Positions 1-5,121 of a DNA stretch of 5,121 bases are shown piece by piece; the first letter of the stretch is position 1; each line of letters opens with the position of its first letter. The stretch is from NCBI GenBank assembly GCA_022567875.1, contig JADFGB010000114.1, positions 1 to 5,121 on the forward strand, written 5' to 3'. The stretch is from Bacteroidota bacterium. GTDB lineage: Bacteria > Bacteroidota > Ignavibacteria > Ignavibacteriales > Ignavibacteriaceae. The translations under genes were made by a program, and so were the position numbers. The notes beneath the pieces were generated by a model. That model did not search any database, was not told where the DNA came from, and was given only the letters and a program-made list of their open reading frames with translations.

Positions 1-622
1 TTGTAAAGATATCCCAGGATTCCGGTGCAGATAAATTAATTGCACCACTTTTTTGGACTGCAATACCTGAAATTGTAGATGCGTAAATTAATCCGTTATT
101 AAAAATACTATTGACTTTAATGTTAGATGTAAAACTTCCGAATTTAAAGAATGTATCCAGAAATAGTAAGCTTTTTGAATCAATAAGTGAAATACCAAAA
201 TCTGATGCAACAATTATTGTGTCACCTGTAACTGATAATTGGTTAATAGCTTTACTGCTTCTACCTGTATTAAAAATATCTAAAATTGAAGATGTAGTAT
301 TATTTTCCGGATCATAAATATCAATTATTCCGTTTTCACTACCAAACCAAATTTTACCTGAATTATCAATTGTAACAGCTGTAAGTTTTATTCCGTTAAA
401 ACCATCCGTTTTATGCAAAGTTGTATAACTACTGTTGTTTAAATTAAAAAAGAAACCACCTCCGTTTGTTGCAGCCCAGATTCCCAAACTATTAGTCTGC
501 AATGCAGAGATATGTTTCATATCGGTAAAGTTTTTAAAATTTGAAAACTGTTGACCAAAAAGTTGTTGAAAAAATAAAGATAAAATTAAAATTGAAAGGG
601 AACGGGTATTTGAAAATTTCAT
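1..622 (-). CDS. Exported beta-propeller protein, PorZ-like/two-component-regulator-propeller type, N-terminal part (partial)
   Basis: The frame is open from an ATG at 622-620 to the left edge, giving 207 residues with no stop; the C-terminus is outside the window. Residues 1-23 look like a signal peptide: positively charged start (MKFSNTR), hydrophobic core LSILILSLFF, and likely cleavage near LFG/QQ. The rest repeats short beta-propeller blades of the kind 'IWAATNGGG' (48-56), 'KIWFGSENGI' (90-99), 'IIVASDFGI' (136-144) and 'LIYASTISGI' (178-187). The order of elements (TDGFNG at 72-77, NGIIDIYD at 97-104, KAINQL at 124-129, then SDFGISLID at 140-148) resembles the N-terminal propeller of PorZ, a surface protein of the type IX secretion system. 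Generic two-component-regulator propeller proteins share these blades, so the PorZ assignment is tentative. No strong Shine-Dalgarno sequence is visible. The gene lies 67 bp after ribH in the same direction and may be co-transcribed with it. The coding call is firm; the exact role is not. Confidence 0.8.
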   Translation of the reverse strand, partial: MKFSNTRSLSILILSLFFQQLFGQQFSNFKNFTDMKHISALQTNSLGIWAATNGGGFFFNLNNSSYTTLHKTDGFNGIKLTAVTIDNSGKIWFGSENGIIDIYDPENNTTSSILDIFNTGRSSKAINQLSVTGDTIIVASDFGISLIDSKSLLFLDTFFKFGSFTSNIKVNSIFNNGLIYASTISGIAVQKSGAINLSAPESWDIFT

Positions 623-689
623 TTGGTTAGATTTTATAAAAGAATAATTATAATATTTTAATAAAGATACTAAATTAAAATTTAATTGA

Positions 690-1148
690 TTATAATTTTC
701 TCATTATATCAGCCATTTCTATTGCGGCTAACGATACATCAGCACCTTTGTTTTCTCCATTATCACCTGCTCTTTGAAGTGCTTGTTCTATATTATCAGT
801 AGTTAAAACACCAAATAGTACGGGCGTGCTATGTTTAATAGAAACCTGAATTATTCCTGAACTTACAGATTGAGAGATATATTCAAAGTGAGGAGTTTCT
901 CCTCTGATAATTGTGCCAAGACATATTACAGCATCGTATTTATTCTTTGAAAGTAAAACATCAGCGGTTATGGGAATTTCAAAAGCTCCGGGTACTTTTA
1001 TAATATCAATATTTTCATCGGGACAACCGTTTTCTTTTAGTGTGTTTAAGGCACCATCAAGTAACTTTTGTCCGATAAATTCATTAAATAAACTTAAAAT
1101 AATGGCGAATTTAAATTCAGAGGCAGAATGTTTTCCTTTTATGACCAT
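690..1148 (-). CDS. ribH: 6,7-dimethyl-8-ribityllumazine synthase
   Basis: RibH condenses 5-amino-6-ribitylamino-uracil with 3,4-dihydroxy-2-butanone 4-phosphate to give 6,7-dimethyl-8-ribityllumazine, the penultimate step of riboflavin synthesis, in the cytoplasm. The 152-residue protein has the normal family length and all its signature blocks: FNEFI (21-25) near the ring-stacking site, VPGAFEIP (52-59), GTIIRGETPHFEYI (78-91) with the presumed catalytic His87, FGVLTTDNIEQA (112-123), and RAGDNGENKG (126-135) with the substrate-phosphate Arg126. The ATG at 1148-1146 follows a GAGAAA ribosome-binding site with a 6-nt spacer. It starts 12 bp after the PHP-domain gene stop, which indicates one operon. 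No other riboflavin gene (ribA/B/D/E) is in the window and no FMN riboswitch is seen. It is probably expressed from the promoter upstream of the Crp-like gene. Confidence 0.97.
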   Translation of the reverse strand: MVIKGKHSASEFKFAIILSLFNEFIGQKLLDGALNTLKENGCPDENIDIIKVPGAFEIPITADVLLSKNKYDAVICLGTIIRGETPHFEYISQSVSSGIIQVSIKHSTPVLFGVLTTDNIEQALQRAGDNGENKGADVSLAAIEMADIMRKL

Positions 1149-1160
1149 AATAATTTTCTC

Positions 1161-2000
1161 TTAAGCTGAATTTTTGTATTGATTCTTTTTCATATTAGTA
1201 ATAGTTTCATAAGGGACATAATATTTACCAAAATTTATATCGTCTTCTCTTTTACCTCCATGAAAATCAGAACCCCCGGATGATAAAAGATAAAATTCAT
1301 TAACAATACCTTTATAAAAATTTACTTTACTCGAAGAATGTGAGGGGTGATAAACTTCTATTCCATCTACACCGGCATCAATTAAATCTTTTAACAACGG
1401 CTCCGGCATTTTACCGGGATGTGCAATAAAAGCAAGACCTCCGGCATCATTTATTATTTTAAAAGCACTTTGTGGAGAAAGATGAACTTTCTTTTCATGT
1501 GCAGGGCAACCATTACCGATGTATTTATTAAATGCTTCCAAGTAAGAATTAACATACCCTTTCTCGAGCAAAAGTTTTGCAATATGTGGTCTACCGATAG
1601 CAGAATTTTCACTAGGAAGTTTTATTTCATCAATACTTAAAGTAAAACCAAGTGAGTTTAATTTATCAATTATTATGCAAGCACGTTTATATCTTTCATC
1701 TCTAAAAAATTTAAGGTAACCTTCTAATTCTTTATTATTTGCATCAAATAAATAACCAAGTATATGAACTTCACTGCCTCCAATATCTGTGCTTAATTCA
1801 ACACCTGGTATTACTTCTACACCTATTTTTTTGCCTACAGAATATGCTTCAGTAAACGCACTTATTGAATCGTGATCAGTTATTGCAATTGCTCTAAAAC
1901 CGAGAGATTTTATTTTTAATAAAAGTTCTTCAGGTGTGTAAAAACCATCTGAGTGTGTAGTATGAGTATGTAGATCAACCTTATCAATCATTAAATTCAA
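1161..2000 (-). CDS. PHP-domain metal-dependent phosphoesterase (RnaAM/nucleoside 3',5'-bisphosphate phosphatase-like)
   Basis: This is a complete 279-residue PHP (polymerase and histidinol phosphatase) domain enzyme. The metal-binding motifs run in order: DLHTHTTHSDG (9-19; His11, His13, Asp18), ITDHDS (40-45; Asp42, His43), PGVELST (65-71; Glu68), EVHILGY (77-83; His79), GRPHIA (136-141), FIAHPGK (191-197; His194) and GGSDFHGG (242-249; Asp245, His247). Together with the helical insert before GRPHIA, this is the layout of E. coli RnaAM (YciV) and Chromobacterium Cv1693. Those enzymes hydrolyse nucleoside 3',5'-bisphosphates such as pAp and, for RnaAM, trim short RNAs from the 5' end. Substrate is inferred from family only. 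The start given is a TTG at 2000-1998, which overlaps the upstream regulator's stop as TTGA and sits 7 nt after AAGGAAA. An ATG at 1991-1989 (residue 4) is the alternative and loses no motif. The gene lies between the Crp-like gene and ribH in one transcription unit. Confidence 0.93.
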   Translation of the reverse strand: MNLMIDKVDLHTHTTHSDGFYTPEELLLKIKSLGFRAIAITDHDSISAFTEAYSVGKKIGVEVIPGVELSTDIGGSEVHILGYLFDANNKELEGYLKFFRDERYKRACIIIDKLNSLGFTLSIDEIKLPSENSAIGRPHIAKLLLEKGYVNSYLEAFNKYIGNGCPAHEKKVHLSPQSAFKIINDAGGLAFIAHPGKMPEPLLKDLIDAGVDGIEVYHPSHSSSKVNFYKGIVNEFYLLSSGGSDFHGGKREDDINFGKYYVPYETITNMKKNQYKNSA

Positions 2001-2680
2001 GTATATATTTCCTTAAATTGTTCGTAATTAATTATTCGTAATTTTGATCCCTCTAGCTCTACTAATCCTTTTTTTGCGAAAGAGTGAAGTGTGCGTGAGA
2101 TAGTTTCTCTTGATGTACCTGCCATATTAGCTAAGTCGTGTTGAAACGGTAGTTTTTCAATTTCAACAATGCCATTTTTTATTTTCCCTTTTTCTTCAGC
2201 TATTTGTAAAAGAACCATAGCAACTTTTCCTTCAGCGTCATTAAGCGAAAGAGATTTTATTCTCAAACCCGCTTCTCTTAAACGATGAGTAATTTCTTCT
2301 AATAGAGCGATAGAAACATCGGGATGGTTATTTAGTAATTCTAAAAAATCTTCTCTTTTTATCATATATAATTCAGTATCTTCCATAGCCGTTACATTAG
2401 CCGAGCGTGGCAAGCCATCCAACAATGACATTTCGCCAAAGACATCGGCATCTTGTAATAAAGACAAAATAACTTCTCTTCCGTCATCGCTTTCACGTGA
2501 AATTTTCACCTCCCCTTTTACAATAAAAAAGAACGCATTGCCTTCATCATGTTCAAATAAAATTATGGTTCCTTTTTGATAATTCTTTTTTATGCAAACT
2601 TGATCAATTTGCAGAAGAGTCTCATCATTAAGAGAGCTGAAAATAGGTACATTCCTTAATATTCCTTCATATTTAGTCAT
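1997..2680 (-). CDS. Crp/Fnr-family transcriptional regulator
   Basis: This 227-residue cytoplasmic protein has the usual length and two-domain plan. Residues about 10-116 form the cyclic-nucleotide-binding beta-roll, with a phosphate-binding-cassette-like segment FGEMSLLDGLPRSANVTA (81-98). Its GE and PRSA match the residues that contact cAMP in Crp. A long connecting helix (about 117-145) supports dimerisation. The C-terminal winged helix-turn-helix includes QHDLANMAGTSRETISRTL (180-198), whose recognition helix SRETISR (190-196) closely resembles that of E. coli Crp (RETxxR). No N-terminal cysteine cluster is present (only Cys29), so an Fnr-type iron-sulfur sensor is unlikely. The ATG at 2680-2678 follows a GAGGGA ribosome-binding site. 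It is the first gene of the leftward operon and diverges from the PpiD-like gene. An 18-bp dyad 35 bp upstream of the start is a candidate autoregulatory site. Ligand and regulon cannot be read from sequence. Confidence 0.94.
   Translation of the reverse strand: MTKYEGILRNVPIFSSLNDETLLQIDQVCIKKNYQKGTIILFEHDEGNAFFFIVKGEVKISRESDDGREVILSLLQDADVFGEMSLLDGLPRSANVTAMEDTELYMIKREDFLELLNNHPDVSIALLEEITHRLREAGLRIKSLSLNDAEGKVAMVLLQIAEEKGKIKNGIVEIEKLPFQHDLANMAGTSRETISRTLHSFAKKGLVELEGSKLRIINYEQFKEIYT
2001..2014 (-). promoter_or_regulatory. Ribosome-binding site and translational coupling region for the PHP-domain gene
   Basis: On the minus strand AAGGAAA (2014-2008) lies inside the last codons of the Crp-like gene, 7 nt before a TTG at 2000-1998 but 17 nt before the first ATG at 1991-1989. 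The spacing favours the TTG start. That TTG overlaps the regulator's TGA stop as TTGA. Re-initiation at the ATG, 5 nt after the stop, is also possible without a Shine-Dalgarno sequence. Confidence 0.5.
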
Positions 2681-2715
2681 TTTATTCCCTCAATGTTTTT
2701 AAAAGATAAAATATA

Positions 2716-2733
2716 AATGGGGATATCCACATT
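2716..2733. promoter_or_regulatory. Candidate operator: 18-bp near-perfect dyad
   Basis: AATGGGGATATCCACATT is palindromic at 16 of 18 positions; only the pair 2720/2729 does not match. It stands out because its GC-containing core (GGATATCC) lies in an otherwise AT-rich gap. Its minus-strand reading begins AATGTGG. The element lies 35 bp upstream of the Crp-like gene start, where a repressor or autoregulator could act. The half-site spacing is tighter than the classical Crp TGTGA-N6-TCACA arrangement, so binding by this Crp-like protein is a hypothesis only. Confidence 0.4.
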
Positions 2734-2735
2734 CT

Positions 2736-2771
2736 AATTCAATTTATTTTGTCGCACTTACTAATTGAATT
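2736..2771. repeat. Imperfectly placed inverted repeat, 9-bp arms
   Basis: AATTCAATT (2736-2744) and its exact reverse complement AATTGAATT (2763-2771) flank an 18-nt centre containing GTCGCAC. The arms are low-complexity AT sequence, so chance is quite possible. It abuts the 18-bp dyad and could form part of a compound regulatory region or a weak hairpin. Confidence 0.3.
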
Positions 2772-2922
2772 TTATTTTTCTCAATAACTAATTTAAACAA
2801 GTTCAATATAAAAATTGTATTTAAAGTGAATATTGTTGTCAAATTAACATTGCATTTTTAGGCTTATGTGTCTATTTTTATAATCTTAATTTTTTTATAA
2901 TTACATTGGAGAAAATAAAATT

Positions 2923-5007
2923 ATGGCTATGATGGCCAAAATGCGAAGCCTTGCACCGGCATTTATAATAATAGTTGGTGTGTTATTTGTACTCTTTATG
3001 GTAGTATCAGATTCAAGCATTCTTGAAAACTTTGGAGGAGCTCCGACTAATGTTGGCTCAATTAATGGAGAAGATATTTCATATAAAGAATTTTCAAAAA
3101 TTCTTAATCAGCAGAGAGAAAATAGGAAAAATCAAACTGGTAAAGATATTGCTGATGAAAACTTAAATCAGTTTAGAGATGAGATTTGGGATGCTGTAGT
3201 AACACAAACTTTTTTTGCACAGGAAATAAAAAAACTGAACATTACAATTGCTGATGATGAAATAAAAGATGTAATTCTAAGCGACAATCCCCCTGAATTT
3301 CTTAGGCAAAATTTTATTGATTCAACAGGTAAATTCAATAAAGATTTATATCAAAGTGCATTGTTTGATCCTCAAAATAAACAGGCTTTAATACAAGCCG
3401 AAGATTTTGTTAGGCAGACACTTTTAACTCAAAAATTACAGAGTATGTTGCTTGCTTCAATAAATGTAAGTGAGTCGGAAATAAAGAGACAATTTATTGA
3501 ACAAAAAACTACAATGAATATTCAATATACTTTGTTTCCTTTTACAGATTTTTCGGATTCGTCTATAACAATAACAGATGTTGAGCTGAAAAAATATTAT
3601 AACGAAAATATTAATAAATATAAAATTCCCTCTAAACGAAGGTTGAAATATGTATTATTCCCTATTATTTCATCTTCGGGAGATTCAGCATTTGCACTAA
3701 GAAATATATCAGTAGCAATTAAAGATTTCCAAAAAGATCCAACTAATTTTAAAAAAGATGTGGAGATTTTTTCATCTACTCCGTATTCTTTAGACACGCT
3801 TAATATTTCTCTTTTCCCGGCTAATGCAACAGCAATTACTAAAGCTAAAGCAGGTGCTTTAGTTGGTCCAATTCCAACACCCGGTGGCTTAACTCTTTAT
3901 CATTTAATTAAGACACTTCCTTCAAAAAACACTGTTGTAAGAGCCTCACACATACTCATAAATCAATTTGGTGATGATAAAAAGAATAAAACTGAAGCAA
4001 TGAAGCTTTATAATCGGTTGAAAAAAGGAGCAAATTTTGAAAAACTTGCTAAGGAAAAATCTGCTGATCCGGGTAGCGCTGTAAAGGGTGGTGACTTGGG
4101 CTGGTTTGCAAAAGGCAGAATGGTAAAATCTTTTGAGAAAGCTGTTTTTAATGGAAGAATTAATCAGGTGCAAAAACCGGTAAAAACTAATTTTGGTTAT
4201 CATATTATAAAAGTAACAGGTAAATCTAATCGTTTATATGTTGTTGAAAAAATATTCAGTGAAATAAAAGCCTCTGCAGCAACAAAGGATGAAATAAAAA
4301 ATAAAGCCGGGGATTATGCTTATCTATCAAATAAAAATGGATTTGAAAGTGAAGCAAAATTAGTGGACTATAAAATCCAAGAAACTTCACTATTTTCAAT
4401 GAGTAAATTTGGTATTCCGGGTTTAGGTGTAAATAAAAGGTTAATGGATTTTGCTTTTAATAATGATCTAAATTCTATTAGTGATGCATTTACTTTATCA
4501 AATGGTTTTGTTGTTGTAAAAATCTTAGAAATTAAAAACAAAAGTATTCAACCGTTTGAACAAGTTAAAGCTGCTGTCACTCAATTGATTAAAACTAAAT
4601 ATAAAGTTAAACTTGCTAGACAAAAAGCACTTGATATTAAATCAAAAATAAACGGTGATTTATCTAAGGTAATTAATTACGATAAAAATTCTTTTGTTAG
4701 TACACTAAATGATATTACACCAAACAGAAGTATACCTGGTATTGGTAAAGATTATGCTTTTATTGAAGGTGCTTTAAATGCAAAAGTAAATGAACTAACT
4801 GATCCTATAAATGGGAAAAGAGGAATTTATCTTATAAAAGTACTGAGTAGAACTCCCTTTGATTCATCAGCATTTGCGATTCAAAAAAATACTATCAGAG
4901 ATAATATCCTCAATAAAAAGAAGAGAACCTTTATAAAAGATTGGATTACTTTAAAGAAAGAGAAAGGAGATATTGTTGATAACAGGTATTTTTTCTACGG
5001 GCAATAA
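2923..5007 (+). CDS. PpiD-like membrane-anchored peptidyl-prolyl cis-trans isomerase/periplasmic chaperone (SurA N-domain plus parvulin)
   Basis: This 694-residue protein probably helps fold exported and outer-membrane proteins at the periplasmic face of the inner membrane. Residues 1-10 are basic (MAMMAKMRSL) and 11-29 form one transmembrane segment (APAFIIIVGVLFVLFMVVS), an N-in/C-out anchor as in PpiD. About 43-190 is a SurA/PpiD N-terminal chaperone domain (VGSINGEDISYKEF at its start). The best parvulin domain spans about 338-432: RASHILI (340-346; His343), GGDLGWF (389-395) and FGYHIIKV (424-431; His427) are the family hallmarks. Weaker parvulin-end motifs occur at 311-331, 516-535 and 622-641. 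The length is somewhat above E. coli PpiD (623 residues). The ATG at 2923 follows GGAGA; Met3, Met4 and Met7 are less well placed. The gene stands alone, diverges from the Crp-like operon and ends at a strong terminator. The family is clear; I leave the symbol blank because orthology to ppiD is not proven. Confidence 0.92.
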   Translation: MAMMAKMRSLAPAFIIIVGVLFVLFMVVSDSSILENFGGAPTNVGSINGEDISYKEFSKILNQQRENRKNQTGKDIADENLNQFRDEIWDAVVTQTFFAQEIKKLNITIADDEIKDVILSDNPPEFLRQNFIDSTGKFNKDLYQSALFDPQNKQALIQAEDFVRQTLLTQKLQSMLLASINVSESEIKRQFIEQKTTMNIQYTLFPFTDFSDSSITITDVELKKYYNENINKYKIPSKRRLKYVLFPIISSSGDSAFALRNISVAIKDFQKDPTNFKKDVEIFSSTPYSLDTLNISLFPANATAITKAKAGALVGPIPTPGGLTLYHLIKTLPSKNTVVRASHILINQFGDDKKNKTEAMKLYNRLKKGANFEKLAKEKSADPGSAVKGGDLGWFAKGRMVKSFEKAVFNGRINQVQKPVKTNFGYHIIKVTGKSNRLYVVEKIFSEIKASAATKDEIKNKAGDYAYLSNKNGFESEAKLVDYKIQETSLFSMSKFGIPGLGVNKRLMDFAFNNDLNSISDAFTLSNGFVVVKILEIKNKSIQPFEQVKAAVTQLIKTKYKVKLARQKALDIKSKINGDLSKVINYDKNSFVSTLNDITPNRSIPGIGKDYAFIEGALNAKVNELTDPINGKRGIYLIKVLSRTPFDSSAFAIQKNTIRDNILNKKKRTFIKDWITLKKEKGDIVDNRYFFYGQ

Positions 5008-5033
5008 GTTCATTTGTTAATCTGATTTTTTTT

Positions 5034-5071
5034 ATATCCCCAAATATTATTTATTTGGGGATATTATTTTT
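5034..5071 (+). terminator. Rho-independent terminator of the PpiD-like gene
   Basis: A perfect 13-bp stem pairs ATATCCCCAAATA (5034-5046) with TATTTGGGGATAT (5052-5064) around a 5-nt loop TTATT. It is followed by TATTTTT (5065-5071). It begins 26 bp after the TAA of the upstream gene. The four G-C pairs in a very AT-rich region and the T-run on the plus strand make an intrinsic terminator the natural reading. The other strand lacks a comparable T-run after the hairpin. Confidence 0.88.
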
Positions 5072-5081
5072 AAATATATTT

Positions 5082-5110
5082 GTTGATTTTATATACATTA
5101 TAAAATCAAC
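5082..5110. repeat. Second perfect inverted repeat (12-bp arms, 5-nt loop), possible back-up terminator
   Basis: GTTGATTTTATA (5082-5093) and TATAAAATCAAC (5099-5110) are exact reverse complements around the loop TACAT, starting 17 bp after the preceding hairpin stem. TTTATAATTT follows on the plus strand. It has only three G-C pairs, so it would be a weak terminator alone. It could be a tandem terminator, the terminator of a convergent gene beyond the right edge, or an operator for the next gene. Confidence 0.5.
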
Positions 5111-5121
5111 TTTATAATTTA

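Larger units (their letters stand above)
2681..2922. promoter_or_regulatory. Divergent intergenic region between the Crp-like regulator and the PpiD-like gene
   Basis: This 242-bp, very AT-rich gap separates two divergently transcribed genes, so it must carry start signals for both operons. On the minus strand GAGGGA (2691-2686) is the ribosome-binding site of the regulator. On the plus strand GGAGA (2908-2912), 10 nt before the ATG at 2923, is that of the foldase gene. A TATAAT hexamer at 2879-2884 could be a plus-strand -10 element, but no good -35 partner sits 16-18 bp upstream. If this is a Bacteroidota-type genome, the primary sigma factor would use a different consensus, and no convincing match to it was found. 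An 18-bp dyad (2716-2733) and a 9-bp inverted repeat (2736-2771) lie in the regulator-proximal half. No small gene or structured RNA was recognised. Confidence 0.6.

Noticed and set aside
111..317. A 68-codon open frame on the plus strand
   Set aside because: It lies wholly antisense to the exported propeller gene, has no ribosome-binding site and no recognisable motifs.
673..687. AT-only palindrome AATTAAA-A-TTTAATT after ribH, considered as a terminator
   Set aside because: It has a one-base centre and no G-C pairs, so it cannot form a stable terminator; read-through into the propeller gene remains possible.
913..1164. An 83-codon open frame on the plus strand
   Set aside because: It is antisense to ribH, whose conserved motifs explain this stretch.
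1419..1640. A 73-codon open frame on the plus strand
   Set aside because: It is antisense to the PHP-domain gene, which has its complete metal-site motifs here.
2821..2884. Plus-strand promoter built from TTGTCA (2836-2841) and TATAAT (2879-2884)
   Set aside because: The spacer is 37 bp, too long for a sigma70-type promoter; only the -10-like hexamer is mentioned in the intergenic entry.
3597..4203. Two minus-strand open frames (3597-3797 and 3946-4203)
   Set aside because: Both are antisense to the PpiD-like gene, the second under its parvulin domain; neither looks like a protein family.
2719..5064. GGGGATAT shared by the dyad (2719-2726) and the terminator stem (5057-5064)
   Set aside because: An 8-base match between two symmetrical elements is weak evidence; surrounding bases do not match and the roles differ.
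5083..5109. TTGAT and ATCAA considered as an Fnr box
   Set aside because: The half-sites are 17 bp apart instead of 4, so this is better described as a hairpin.

Overview
This is a strongly A+T-rich bacterial window. It holds one leftward gene cluster, one divergent rightward gene, and a 242-bp regulatory gap between them. Three things suggest a member of the Bacteroidota/Chlorobiota assemblage, with Ignavibacteria-like organisms a good fit: the base composition, a large PpiD-type membrane foldase with several parvulin-like segments, and a secreted beta-propeller protein resembling PorZ or two-component-regulator propellers. This placement is inference; no rRNA or other phylogenetic marker is present.

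Layout from left to right. Bases 1-622 (minus strand) encode the N-terminal 207 residues of an exported beta-propeller protein whose C-terminus lies beyond the left edge. After a 67-bp AT-rich gap come three tightly packed minus-strand genes, transcribed from right to left. They are a Crp/Fnr-family regulator (1997-2680), a PHP-domain phosphoesterase of the RnaAM/nucleoside 3',5'-bisphosphate phosphatase type (1161-2000), and ribH, lumazine synthase (690-1148). The first two overlap by 4 bp or are 5 bp apart, depending on the start chosen. The last two are 12 bp apart. They are almost certainly one transcript, which may read on into the propeller gene.

Bases 2681-2922 separate the regulator from a divergent plus-strand gene (2923-5007). 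That gene encodes a 694-residue PpiD-like, membrane-anchored peptidyl-prolyl isomerase/chaperone. The gap contains a near-perfect 18-bp dyad just upstream of the regulator gene, plus a looser inverted repeat. The foldase gene ends at a strong 13-bp stem terminator, and a second 12-bp perfect hairpin follows at the right edge.

Functionally, the window combines nucleotide and flavin metabolism (PHP phosphatase, RibH), a ligand-responsive transcription factor, and envelope biogenesis (PpiD-like foldase, exported propeller). Each gene belongs to a known family, and I see no clear new system. The most interesting points are the dyad operator candidate in the divergent promoter region, the non-ATG start that may couple the regulator to the PHP gene, the four repeated parvulin-end motifs in the foldase, and the tandem hairpins at its 3' end.
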